Positions 1 to 6,607 of a stretch of DNA of 21,241 nt are shown here, one piece after another (position 1 is the stretch's first letter; each line of letters starts with the position of its first letter). The notes beneath the pieces were generated by a model. That model ran no database searches. It saw only the letters and a program-made list of their open reading frames with translations, and had not been told where the DNA came from. This DNA comes from JBNLBT01 sp050303435 (GTDB taxonomy: Bacteria; Pseudomonadota; Gammaproteobacteria; Xanthomonadales; Marinicellaceae): NCBI GenBank assembly GCA_050303435.1, contig JBNLBT010000057.1, forward strand, positions 1 to 21,241, written 5' to 3'. A program made the position numbers and the translations under genes.

Positions 1-205
1 GGTGTCCTGCTCATCTGTGCCAACAGTAACGGCTTTGTCTGGCAGGTGATAGAGTGGTTCGGGGTGAGAACCTTTGCGAAGTTCGCGGACAACTTTAACA
101 ATATCCATCCAGCGGCGCGTGCCCCGCCTCGCGCTCATCCAGCGCGTCCCAATTGACCGCTTGCCCATCGGCCAGGCGTTCCAGCAGTGCGCGCCAATCG
201 CTCAT
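1..205 (-). CDS. Start of a gene translationally coupled to the sigma factor, apparently frameshifted; runs off the window
   Basis: The ATG (203-205) overlaps the TGA of the sigma-factor gene as ATGA, so the two genes look translationally coupled. The first frame begins MSDWRALLERLADGQAVNWD and stops at a TAA (95-97) after 36 codons. A second frame, shifted by one base, reads RWMDIVKVVRELRKGSHPEP and stays open to the window edge. Removing one base from the C4 run at 122-125 (G4 on the coding strand) joins the two into one plausible protein. In Lysobacterales such sigma factors are often followed by a serine/threonine protein kinase gene, and the N-terminus has that look, but no kinase motif is inside the window. 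It is either a real frameshift or a homopolymer sequencing error. An independent ATG at 108 or 138 in the second frame is possible but has no ribosome binding site. Confidence 0.5.
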
Positions 206-780
206 CGCGGGTCGATCCACTGGGCCAGTTGTTCGAGCGCGCGGGTCACCGACATGCGCGCCGAATTGGCCGAGGAAAAATCCAAAAGATCGGCGATCTC
301 CGCGTACGACAGGTCCATTTCCAAACGCAAAATGACCGCTTCGCGCGATTTGTCGGACAAGCGCGCTAGCGCGCTGTGGTATTTGTCCAGTTGCTCGCGT
401 CCGATGGCCTGTTCCAGCGCGGAGGGCGGCAGGTCATCCGGCGCCGGACCGGCCGCCTGCAGCAGCTGTTGCCGGCGGTTGAGTTTTTCAATCTCGCTGT
501 GGATCTGATTGCGCAGAATTTGTCGCAGGTAGGCGAGGAAGGCGCCGGGGCCGCGGGCTTCAAAATCATCCAGACGGTGCAAGGCGCTGATCAGGGTGAG
601 TTGCACCACATCGGCGGTGTCGGTCAGATCGCGCGTGATCGCCGGCAGCCGGCCGTGCGCCCAGCGCGTCAGCACCGGCAGAAACAGTTTGAACAGGCGT
701 TCGCGCGCGGCGCGGTCGCCGGCGTTGGCCTGGCGCAACAGACTGGCGGTGGATTCCGGTGTGGCCTTGGGTGCGGTCAT
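202..780 (-). CDS. RNA polymerase sigma factor, ECF-like (sigma-70 family)
   Basis: The protein is 192 aa from the ATG at 780. Region 2 (about residues 11-90) is the helical core- and -10-binding segment, including TADVVQLTLISALHRLDDFE and FLAYLRQILRNQIHSEIEKL. Region 4 (about 125-185) is a helix-turn-helix, with LSDKSREAVILRLEMDLSYA leading into EIADLL and ARMSVTRALEQL. There is no region 1 or 3, as is usual for ECF factors, and no anti-sigma gene beside it. Its stop overlaps the next gene's ATG, so its partner is probably that gene product. The frame is open upstream to 897, but a promoter-like -10 (869-874) lies inside that extension, so the shorter start is preferred; ATG 822 is a further alternative. 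Target genes are unknown; the neighbouring secreted-protein genes are only a guess. Confidence 0.85.
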   Translation of the reverse strand: MTAPKATPESTASLLRQANAGDRAARERLFKLFLPVLTRWAHGRLPAITRDLTDTADVVQLTLISALHRLDDFEARGPGAFLAYLRQILRNQIHSEIEKLNRRQQLLQAAGPAPDDLPPSALEQAIGREQLDKYHSALARLSDKSREAVILRLEMDLSYAEIADLLDFSSANSARMSVTRALEQLAQWIDPR

Positions 781-868
781 GACGCCTGGGCAGTCCTCTG
801 CGGGCCGGCGGCGGCGCGGCATGTTGAACCGTGAGACCGGTTGTCCGCGCTGTCCGGCAAAAGGAATC

Positions 869-896
869 ATTTTACCGCAAAAAGTGTTTCTGGCCA
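869..896 (-). promoter_or_regulatory. Putative sigma-70 promoter of the sigma-factor gene
   Basis: On the minus strand TGGCCA (891-896, 4 of 6 to the -35 consensus) is followed after 16 bp by TAAAAT (869-874, 5 of 6 to the -10). Transcription would start near 861. This excludes the ATG at 897 and leaves a leader of about 80 nt before the ATG at 780. Confidence 0.4.
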
Positions 897-927
897 TGCG
901 ACTTGAGTCGACCCGCAGACGCTGCGA

Positions 928-2070
928 TCAGGGGTTTAACGGCATTTCAATCAGGCGCGTCTGGAAATGCCGGCGGCTGATCAGATCGCTGCCCTGTTCC
1001 ACCGCGCCGATGTCCACCTGCCAATCCACCACCCGGGTGCGGTCGATGTAATCCTGTTCGGTGACGTACCAGTTGTGTTCAAAGGGGATCATCGGTTGCG
1101 GCGCGGACGGCGGGCGGATGCCGGCATTGATCAGTGGTGAGGTGATCTCCGGTTCATAAAAGGCGCCCAGTTGCGGGTCCAGTGACAGGTTGTTTTGCAG
1201 GTGTTCGGCGCTGGCGGGGATGGCGCTGGAAATGTTGTTGTGGTACACGAATTCCTCGCCATTGCCGGCCAGGTGCAGATCGACCGCGTCGTTGAGCCAC
1301 AACAGGTTGTTGGCCAGCATCGCCTGCGAGGTGCCGTTCACCTGCAGCCACAAACCGCCCACGCGCAGGGACGGTCCCGGGTCATTCACGCTGTTGGAAA
1401 GAAAGGTGTTGTTGGTGACGTAGACGCCGAACTGGTTGCCCTGCGCGATGTAGGCGGCGCCACCGGTTTCGATGTCGTTGAACTGGAACAGGTTGTTGAC
1501 CAGCCACAGCCGTTCGCTGCCGGCCACGTATAAACCGGCGCCGAAGCGCGCCTCGTTGCCGATGAAGGCGTTGTTTTCAATCAGCACCGCCATCGGCCGG
1601 TTGCCCGACAGATCGGCGTCGATGTGCAAACCCCCGCCGTCTTCAAACAGGCTGTAGTCGCCCCAGCCGTTGCTGAAGGTCAGATCGCGGATGCGCAGAT
1701 GCGGGATGCGGTGATTGATATTGATGACCATCACGCGGTGCTGGCCCTGGCCGCTGAGGGTGGTGTGGAACACCTGCGTCGGCTGCCGCAGACGCACGCA
1801 CTGGTTGCTGGCATTCAGGCTCCAGCCGCCGGAAATTTCCAGCGCGTCGGCCTCATCGTCGGTCTGGTAGGTGAAACCGCCGCCGGTGCCCAGATCGGTG
1901 GTGGGATAAAAGCCTTTGACCACTTTGATGTGATCGGCCTGGGTGTTCAGTTCCGCGGCGATCAGCGCGCCCTGCAACTGCGCGGCGGTGCTGACGCAAA
2001 AGTCGGTGGCGGCACACACCCCGCCCAGTGCCAGCGCGCACGCGGTGTAAAAAATTTTCAAGATGTTCAC
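928..2070 (-). CDS. Exported right-handed parallel beta-helix protein (choice-of-anchor Q type)
   Basis: The protein is 380 aa. Translation starts at GTG 2070, preceded by AGGAGA seven bases upstream. A signal peptide covers about residues 1-20 (MNILKIFYTACALALGGVCA). The body is built from short turns with alternating hydrophobic residues and repeated N-N-x-F/L steps (IENNAFIGN, LVNNLFQFN, VTNNTFLSN, LANNLLWLN), typical of parallel beta-helix folds. It closes with SPLINAGI and VDWQVDIGAVE, the end signature of choice-of-anchor Q proteins. Such proteins are exported or surface-exposed, often adhesins or polysaccharide-active, but no catalytic motif is visible here. After the helix come SDLISRRHFQ (961-990), a variant of a tag seen on five other proteins in the window, and a short basic tail. 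The sigma-factor gene follows on the same strand. Confidence 0.8.
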   Translation of the reverse strand: MNILKIFYTACALALGGVCAATDFCVSTAAQLQGALIAAELNTQADHIKVVKGFYPTTDLGTGGGFTYQTDDEADALEISGGWSLNASNQCVRLRQPTQVFHTTLSGQGQHRVMVININHRIPHLRIRDLTFSNGWGDYSLFEDGGGLHIDADLSGNRPMAVLIENNAFIGNEARFGAGLYVAGSERLWLVNNLFQFNDIETGGAAYIAQGNQFGVYVTNNTFLSNSVNDPGPSLRVGGLWLQVNGTSQAMLANNLLWLNDAVDLHLAGNGEEFVYHNNISSAIPASAEHLQNNLSLDPQLGAFYEPEITSPLINAGIRPPSAPQPMIPFEHNWYVTEQDYIDRTRVVDWQVDIGAVEQGSDLISRRHFQTRLIEMPLNP

Positions 2071-2242
2071 ACGTTTTCTCCTGTTGTGAAAGGTTCACCC
2101 GGGTTGGCTGCGCCACCCGCATCCACCCGTTAAAGCGCACGAGTTGTGCCGACAACACAAATTTTTTACGCAGACACTGTGCCAAGCGCTGTGACGCAAA
2201 ATTCACGGCAATGACACGCAACGGACATCCCCGGCGGCGACA
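2071..2242. other. Divergent intergenic region, 172 bp
   Basis: It separates the minus-strand beta-helix gene from a small plus-strand gene. The AGGAGA ribosome binding site of the beta-helix gene lies at its left end. A short inverted repeat, TTGTG (2144-2148) and CACAA (2156-2160), sits near the middle beside an AT-rich patch at 2157-2168. No convincing -35/-10 pair could be assigned. Confidence 0.4.
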
Positions 2243-2548
2243 ATGCGCCGCATGAAAGCGCGCAAAATCATTCTCGCCACCGACAAACCCTACGCCGATG
2301 AGTACGAATCGCTGCTGCGCGATCTGTACCACCGCCGCATCGAGCTGTTCTGTGCCTGGGGCGCGCACTGCGAGCAGTGGGAACTGGCCATGGAACTGTT
2401 TGTGCCCGACCCGGTGTGGGTGGGGCCAGGGCGCCACCGCATCACCGCCATCAGCCACGTCGATGCGGGCTTCGATGAAGTCATGGATCTGGCACGCAAC
2501 TGGCAGGTCAGCCACGGTTCAGACGCGGTGGAAACCATCCGCTTGTAG
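2243..2548 (+). CDS. Small cytoplasmic protein of unknown function
   Basis: This is a 101-aa soluble protein without signal peptide or membrane segment. Two starts are possible, ATG 2243 (MRRMKARK) or ATG 2252; neither has a strong Shine-Dalgarno. The core has a hydrophobic strand (KIILATD), a helix (ADEYESLLRDLYHR), a second strand with Cys (IELFCAWGAHCEQW) and a terminal helix (FDEVMDLARNWQV), suggesting a small alpha/beta domain. The pattern FCxWGxxCxxWxxAMxxF followed by a strand and a terminal E/DxVMxxAxxW helix resembles a small uncharacterised family, possibly the one catalogued as DUF7684; this is from memory and uncertain. The following gene is on the same strand 107 bases downstream but seems to have its own promoter. 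Confidence 0.6.
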   Translation: MRRMKARKIILATDKPYADEYESLLRDLYHRRIELFCAWGAHCEQWELAMELFVPDPVWVGPGRHRITAISHVDAGFDEVMDLARNWQVSHGSDAVETIRL

Positions 2549-2618
2549 TCCACACATCGCCTCCTCCGCTCAAAGTTTCGGCCACACCGGCCTGGATCTC
2601 AGGTTTGACTCAATGCTG

Positions 2619-2627
2619 TGATAAGAT
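2619..2627 (+). promoter_or_regulatory. Putative extended -10 promoter for the 2656 gene
   Basis: The sequence TGATAAGAT contains TG one base before TAAGAT (2622-2627), an extended -10 arrangement. A TTGACT at 2605-2610 is too close (11 bp) to act as the matching -35. Transcription would start near 2634, giving a leader of about 20 nt. Confidence 0.35.
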
Positions 2628-2655
2628 GCCAAAAAGGCGAATTTGAGGCAGGACA

Positions 2656-2988
2656 ATGACGGCAAAAACAGTGATGGCGGTGTATCGCCCGAAAACCCCG
2701 CAGCGGCGTTCTGAACTGGAACAGTTGGTGACCGAACACTGGCCGGTGCTGGCGCAACAGGGGCTGGTCACGGCGCGCCGTCCGCTGATCATGCGCGCCG
2801 CCGATGGGTGCGTGGTGGAGGTGTTTGAATGGCGTTCTGAGGACGCCGCGCGCGCGGCGCACGACGATCCGGTGGTGCAGGCGCTGTGGGACCGGTTTGC
2901 CGCGCTGTGCGAGTTCGTGCCGCTGTCGGACCTGGCCGAAGCCGACCGGCCGTTTGCCGAATTCACCGCGCTGGGCGGCGCGGCATGA
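2656..2988 (+). CDS. Small protein, probably dimeric alpha/beta-barrel (ABM-like)
   Basis: The protein is 110 aa and starts at ATG 2656 behind GAGG/AGGA (GAGGCAGGACA). It opens with a strand (VMAVYRPK), then a helix (RRSELEQLVTEHWPVLAQQG), a strand (PLIMRAADGCVVEVFEW), a helix (EDAARAAHDDPVVQALWDRFAALC) and a last strand (EFVPLSDL). This beta-alpha-beta order and the VEVFEW strand followed by an Ala/His helix are typical of ferredoxin-like dimeric alpha/beta-barrel proteins such as antibiotic-biosynthesis-monooxygenase-like (ABM) domains. No catalytic residues can be assigned. Its TGA overlaps the ATG of the downstream lipoprotein gene (ATGA), so the two form a coupled pair despite different cellular locations. 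Confidence 0.65.
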   Translation: MTAKTVMAVYRPKTPQRRSELEQLVTEHWPVLAQQGLVTARRPLIMRAADGCVVEVFEWRSEDAARAAHDDPVVQALWDRFAALCEFVPLSDLAEADRPFAEFTALGGAA

Positions 2989-3332
2989 AACCATTGCGGC
3001 GGGTTCTGTGGCCATGCTTTGCAGCAATACTGGGCGTGTTTTTGACCGCATGCACATCCCGCTACCAGGCGATGTTCGAAGGTTCGATGCGCATTGGATA
3101 TGATGCCGAATCGGTCGGACCCAATGTGCATCGGATACGCTATGTTGGCACCAAGGACGCCGATTATGCGCTGCTCAGACGGCATTTATTTCGATACGCC
3201 GCCAGCCTGTGTGACAAAGACGCCCTGATTACAGATTACAGCGAAGAGATGGAGGTTCTGACCATCATAGCGCACGGTTCCAGGGTGCACCGCCACCGTT
3301 ATGTGACGGCCCTTCTTGAATGCAGCGAATGA
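2985..3332 (+). CDS. Lipoprotein, CC0125/CC1285-like
   Basis: The protein is 115 aa and begins at the ATG of the ATGA overlap with the preceding gene; longer in-frame starts lie inside that gene and are not used. A lipoprotein signal ends at the lipobox LTAC (Cys23). The mature part reads GYDAESVGPNVHRIRYVGTK followed by DADYALLRRHLFRYAASLC, which matches the pattern of the CC0125/CC1285 lipoprotein family: a 'GYS/D...N.yrv.Y.G' strand and then a helix carrying 'LLrRaAelC'. These are small periplasm-facing lipoproteins of unknown function. A second Cys in the mature region (SLCDKDAL) lies at the family position. It is convergent with the PPOX gene at 3399, with no obvious terminator between them. 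Confidence 0.7.
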   Translation: MKPLRRVLWPCFAAILGVFLTACTSRYQAMFEGSMRIGYDAESVGPNVHRIRYVGTKDADYALLRRHLFRYAASLCDKDALITDYSEEMEVLTIIAHGSRVHRHRYVTALLECSE

Positions 3333-3398
3333 ACCCCGTTTGCTGCGTGAACGACTCAGTCGCCCTGCCAACGAGTCAGAAGTGTTAACCCAGCGCCG

Positions 3399-3884
3399 TC
3401 ACTTGAACTGCGTGGCGGTCATTGGGCCGATGTGCACCGGCAGCCATTCGATGATTTCAAACGAACGAACCTGCGACATCTGTGACCACAGCAGTTGATG
3501 ACCGCGCGTGCCGCGGAACAGGGCCACGCGTTTTTGGAAACGCCGGGCCTGTGCTTCGCTGGCGTCCTGCAGTGCGCCGAGGCGCACTTTCAGGCGCATC
3601 GCCGGCGGTTGCGCAAAGCGGCCTTTCAACAATGACCCCAGCCAGAACAGGCGGCGGTCGTTGACCGCCATGATGGTGGCCACGTCACACTGTTCGGCGT
3701 TGCGGGGAATGCGTTGGGTGAATTTCTGAAAAAACCAGCCGCGTTCGGGGCTCTCCAGCACCACCGAGCCGATCGGGGTGAGGTGCGGGGTGCCGTCGGC
3801 GTTCACCGTGGCGATGGCGCAGTGGGTGGCGCGGGCAAACAGGGGGCGGATTTTCTCTTTAAACAGGGTTTCATCGACGCGCAT
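3399..3884 (-). CDS. PPOX-class, probably FMN- or F420-type flavin-binding protein
   Basis: The protein is 161 aa from the ATG at 3884, which has GAGGT a few bases upstream; an ATG at 3917 is in frame but lies inside the operator region. The fold is a split beta-barrel of the pyridoxamine 5'-phosphate oxidase-like class: THCAIATVNADGTPHLTPIG is the first barrel hairpin of such proteins, followed by WFFQKFTQRIPRN, a dimer and phosphate-binding strand, and RLFWLGSLLKG. Members bind flavins or related cofactors and reduce small molecules; the substrate cannot be told. It is divergent from a TetR regulator, and two palindromes sit on its promoter, so it is most likely the main target of that repressor. 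A general reductase or detoxification role is inferred from this layout. Confidence 0.8.
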   Translation of the reverse strand: MRVDETLFKEKIRPLFARATHCAIATVNADGTPHLTPIGSVVLESPERGWFFQKFTQRIPRNAEQCDVATIMAVNDRRLFWLGSLLKGRFAQPPAMRLKVRLGALQDASEAQARRFQKRVALFRGTRGHQLLWSQMSQVRSFEIIEWLPVHIGPMTATQFK

Positions 3885-3918
3885 GGTGACCTCGTGTGGT
3901 TGCAGTGAAAAGCGCATG

Positions 3919-3936
3919 ACATACCTTGAGGTATGT
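3919..3936. promoter_or_regulatory. Operator palindrome 1 (probable TetR-family binding site)
   Basis: ACATACCT-TG-AGGTATGT is an 18-bp inverted repeat with 8-bp perfect arms. It lies just downstream of the likely transcription start of the minus-strand PPOX gene and overlaps the proposed -35 (TTGAGG, 3926-3931) of the plus-strand TetR promoter. Its core is the same as operator 2 except for the central two bases. Confidence 0.75.
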
Positions 3937-3944
3937 TAAGGCGC

Positions 3945-3973
3945 ATGATAGCATACCTCGAGGTATGTTGGAA
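3945..3973 (-). promoter_or_regulatory. Putative promoter of the PPOX gene
   Basis: On the minus strand TTCCAA (3968-3973, weak -35) and TATCAT (3945-3950, 5 of 6 to the -10) are 17 bp apart. The spacer is almost exactly operator 2, so a bound repressor would block polymerase. The weak -35 makes this a moderate call. Confidence 0.4.
3952..3967. promoter_or_regulatory. Operator palindrome 2 (probable TetR-family binding site)
   Basis: CATACCTCGAGGTATG is a perfect 16-bp palindrome. Its centre is 32 bp from that of operator 1, about three helical turns, so both would face the same side of the DNA. It overlaps a possible -10 (TAGCAT, 3949-3954) for the TetR gene. Confidence 0.75.
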
Positions 3974-3980
3974 CTTATTT

Positions 3981-3996
3981 TAACTGTAAACAGTTA
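3981..3996. repeat. Palindrome in the TetR leader
   Basis: TAACTGTAAACAGTTA is an inverted repeat with 7-bp arms around two unpaired bases. It differs in sequence from the two operators and lies between them and the TetR start at 4035. It could be a site for another regulator or a small RNA hairpin in the leader. Confidence 0.5.
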
Positions 3997-4034
3997 TGAA
4001 TCAGGCGCCACGGCGCCGCCGCATTGAGGTGCAA

Positions 4035-4589
4035 ATGAAACCACTGCAGTCCCCAGAGAATGATCAGCGCAGCGCGTGGCTCAAAGCCGGTCTGGGCATT
4101 CTCGACCGCTCGGGCGCGCAGGCGTTGAAAATCAGCGCCCTGTGCCAGGCCCTGAAGCAAACCAAAGGCGCGTTCTATCACTGGTTTGGCAGCAAGGAAG
4201 CCTACGAGGACGCGCTGTTGGGCCATTGGAAGGAACGCTACACCCAGGCCTTCATTCAACAGGCCGAGCACGGCCGCACGGCGGCTGAGAAACTGGCGCT
4301 GCTGGCGCGGCAATGCATCGAAGGCGTGCTCACGGGCGGGCGCCTGGAATACGAAATCAATGCCTGGGGCCGGCGTTCCGAGGCGGTGCGGCAGTACATT
4401 GAGGCGGTTTACCGACAGCGCTACGACTACCTGCTGCACCTGCTTGGCGAGATCCACGACGACCCCCGCGTGGTTGAACAGAAGGCCCTGCAGTTGTACT
4501 GTCTGATCATTGGTGTGGACTTTTTTTTCAAACCCCTGGATCGCCGACAGCTTGAGCTCATGTTTGCAGAACATCTGCAGGCGGAGTGA
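4035..4589 (+). CDS. TetR/AcrR-family transcriptional repressor
   Basis: The protein is 184 aa. ATG 4035 is chosen because GAGGTG lies about six bases upstream; the in-frame ATG at 3996 would add 13 residues but has no ribosome binding site and overlaps a palindrome. The N-terminal helix-turn-helix is clear: AGLGILDRSGAQALKISALC, then QALKQTKGAFYHWFGSKEAY, with the 'KGAFYHWFGSKEAY' recognition helix and helix-4 boundary typical of TetR. The rest (about residues 60-184) is the helical ligand-binding and dimerisation domain. It is divergent from the PPOX gene and followed after 38 bases by the VOC gene. The two palindromes in front suggest autorepression and control of PPOX. The ligand is unknown. 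Confidence 0.9.
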   Translation: MKPLQSPENDQRSAWLKAGLGILDRSGAQALKISALCQALKQTKGAFYHWFGSKEAYEDALLGHWKERYTQAFIQQAEHGRTAAEKLALLARQCIEGVLTGGRLEYEINAWGRRSEAVRQYIEAVYRQRYDYLLHLLGEIHDDPRVVEQKALQLYCLIIGVDFFFKPLDRRQLELMFAEHLQAE

Positions 4590-4627
4590 GGCTCGGTGCT
4601 TGGAATTTTCAGGAGATGAACGACAGA

Positions 4628-5002
4628 ATGAAACCCTTCCATTTGTCCCTTGCGGTGCCCGATCTGGCATCGGCACGTGCATTTTATCAGGGAGTGCTTG
4701 GCTGCGCGCCAGGCCGGGTCAACGTCGACTGGATCGATGTGCACTTTTTTGGTCATCAGTTGACCCTGCACCAGGCCACGGCGAGTCATCCAGCGCAGGC
4801 GATCGACCATTTTGGCGTGCTGCTGGATTGCGCCGAGTGGCGGGCGCTGGCCGAGGCCTGCCGGCAACACGGGGTGCCTTTCAGTCTGCAGCCGCGCGTA
4901 TTGCAACGCGGTGAACGCAGCGAATCGGGCAAGTTCATCGTGCGCGACCCGGCCGGCAACACCCTGGAATTCAAATACCCGGCGCGCGTGGCCGCGCGGT
5001 AA
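4628..5002 (+). CDS. VOC (glyoxalase/dioxygenase fold) family protein
   Basis: The protein is 124 aa. It starts MKPFHLSLAVPDLASARAFY, the standard opening of vicinal-oxygen-chelate proteins, and ends with DPAGNTLEFKY, the closing metal-binding strand. Likely metal ligands are His in FHLSLAV, His in DHFGVLL and Glu in LEFKY. ATG 4628 fits the family start; AGGAG at 4611-4615 is about 12 bases upstream. An ATG at 4616 directly abuts the Shine-Dalgarno and is less likely. The family contains glyoxalases, extradiol dioxygenases and antibiotic-binding proteins, and the exact activity is unknown. It follows the TetR gene by 38 bases and is probably cotranscribed with it, so repressor, PPOX protein and VOC protein likely answer one chemical signal. 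Confidence 0.82.
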   Translation: MKPFHLSLAVPDLASARAFYQGVLGCAPGRVNVDWIDVHFFGHQLTLHQATASHPAQAIDHFGVLLDCAEWRALAEACRQHGVPFSLQPRVLQRGERSESGKFIVRDPAGNTLEFKYPARVAAR

Positions 5003-5085
5003 AACCAGCCCTCGCCTGCGTCGCTGGCACCGGGTATTCAGGGCATTGATCACACGGGATGACCAGAAGCGGCGCGCAACGGCGC

Positions 5086-5091
5086 TATAAT
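5086..5091 (+). promoter_or_regulatory. Promoter -10 element (TATAAT) for the 5126 gene
   Basis: A consensus TATAAT lies 34 bases upstream of the GTG start. No good -35 is found 16-18 bp upstream (GACCAG region), so a weak or activator-dependent promoter is likely. Transcription would begin near 5098. The ATG at 5090 overlaps the -10 and cannot be the start. Confidence 0.55.
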
Positions 5092-5125
5092 GGGGAATAC
5101 ACCAGAGAGAGAGAGGTACCTCATT

Positions 5126-6553
5126 GTGAACAAGATTTCGATGCATTCAATCCTTGCGCTGTGGGTTGTGGGGCTGCAAAGCGCCGCCGCGGTGCACCTG
5201 TCCAGCGACGACACGGGTCAGGTGCTGCTGATGCCCTATTACAGCGTCAACAACGACTACAACACCCTTGGCATCGTGCGCAATCACGGCGATCAGGTGA
5301 AAGCCCTCAAGGTGGTTCTGCGCGAAGGTCGCAACGGCGTTGCGGTGCTGGGCCTGAATGTGTATCTGGCCCCGCACGACGCCTGGACCTTTGCATTGGT
5401 GGCCAGCGAGTCCACGCGCGCAGGGCACGCGGGCGAACCCAGCGCGCGCCTGCTCAGCAACGACCCCAGCTGCAGCACCCCGGCGGTGCCACCGGACGGG
5501 GTTGAGTTATTTGACTTTGGATTCTTCGCCGACGCGGTGCTTTCCAGCATGCAACGGGTGCGTGAAGGCTACATTGAAGTGTATGAAATGGGCCAATTGG
5601 ATCCGGCCACCGGTCTGGGCCACGCGGCCGGTTTCAATGAGTTGGCCAACACGCCACGCGATTGTGAAGCCTTGATTGAAGCCTGGACCGTGCCCGACGG
5701 CGTGTGGATTGCCGATCCCAGCGACGAATTGATGCCGGCCGCCGGCGACATCAGCGCCAATTTGACGCTGGTCGATGTGGCCCAGGGCACGGATTTCACC
5801 TACGCCGCGCGCGCGTTGGCGGATTTTTATGCGCCCGGGGCGGTGCTGCATTCGACCGATTGGGACGTGCCGTCCCTGCAAGACGCGGCGCCTGTCAGCC
5901 GCTTGTGGCATCGCGGCGAATGGCTGGATCACCAGTGGAGCGCGGGCCACCAGGCGGTGAACGCGCTGTTGATGGCTGAAGGCGCGCGCAGCGAATACGA
6001 CGTCGACGGATTGATCTCCGGCAAAGCCGAATGGGCGGTGGCCTTTCCGACCCGGCGTTTTGACGTGAATCAGGGCGCGCCACAGATCGGTGGCCCGTTC
6101 TCTCAGGCCTATGTGGACGGGGTGGGCAGTTGTGAATCGTATGATCTCACACCGGTGGGCCGGGACGGTTTGATCTCAGTGATTTCCATCCTGCCACCGC
6201 CACCGCCGCAGCTGTGTTGGGCGGTCACGGTGCTGGAATTGAGCGCAGAAAACGACATCAATCCGGACGAGCCCAGCGGCCTGCTGGGTTCACACAATCT
6301 GCCCAGCCGCCTGGAATTGAACAGCACTCAGCTGAGCGCCGCCGCCGGTGAGCTGTGGATCCGCTGGCCAGACAGCAGCGGGGTTGTGCTGGAAGTTGAA
6401 AACGGTCCGGACATCCAATACCACGGCTTGCCACACCTCGGCGTGCTGTTCCAGCAATACCAAAACCGCAACGCCCAACCGGGTGTGCTGGCGAAATACG
6501 GCCACGCGGTGTACAGTCGTCCGGACCGCCGCATCGAGGCGATCAATCCCTGA
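5126..6553 (+). CDS. Exported protein of an uncharacterised family
   Basis: The protein is 475 aa from GTG 5126, which has AGAGG nine bases upstream; the longer frame from 5090 starts inside the promoter. The signal peptide is MNKISMHSILALWVVGLQSA plus AA. The mature protein opens with HLSSDDTGQVLLMPYYSVNN and continues VKALKVVLREGRNGVAVLGL and APHDAWTFALV. This 'GQVL..PYY.V.n....T...V.N....KAvkV...EG.N...vL..N.YLsp.D.WT' pattern recurs in secreted proteins of many marine gammaproteobacteria, as far as I recall, without known function. Cys pairs and a PPPPPQ stretch near residue 350 are visible. There is no membrane anchor or C-terminal sorting signal. The gene ends at a hairpin shared with the convergent downstream gene. 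Confidence 0.75.
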   Translation: MNKISMHSILALWVVGLQSAAAVHLSSDDTGQVLLMPYYSVNNDYNTLGIVRNHGDQVKALKVVLREGRNGVAVLGLNVYLAPHDAWTFALVASESTRAGHAGEPSARLLSNDPSCSTPAVPPDGVELFDFGFFADAVLSSMQRVREGYIEVYEMGQLDPATGLGHAAGFNELANTPRDCEALIEAWTVPDGVWIADPSDELMPAAGDISANLTLVDVAQGTDFTYAARALADFYAPGAVLHSTDWDVPSLQDAAPVSRLWHRGEWLDHQWSAGHQAVNALLMAEGARSEYDVDGLISGKAEWAVAFPTRRFDVNQGAPQIGGPFSQAYVDGVGSCESYDLTPVGRDGLISVISILPPPPPQLCWAVTVLELSAENDINPDEPSGLLGSHNLPSRLELNSTQLSAAAGELWIRWPDSSGVVLEVENGPDIQYHGLPHLGVLFQQYQNRNAQPGVLAKYGHAVYSRPDRRIEAINP

Positions 6554-6557
6554 AGCA

Positions 6558-6593
6558 CGCCCTGTCTCGCCGCAACAGTGGTGAGACAGGGCG
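6558..6593. terminator. Bidirectional terminator-like hairpin between convergent genes
   Basis: CGCCCTGTCTC (6558-6568) and GAGACAGGGCG (6583-6593) form a perfect 11-bp stem with a 14-nt loop. It starts five bases after the stop of the plus-strand gene and ends 15 bases before the end of the minus-strand gene. There is no T-run on either side. Confidence 0.6.
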
Positions 6594-6607
6594 CGATTGT
6601 GCCGGGA

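Noticed and set aside
2599..3185. Minus-strand open frames opposite the small genes at 2656 and 2985
   Set aside because: Coding potential is on the plus strand (ribosome binding site, ATGA overlap, lipobox); the minus frames lack these.
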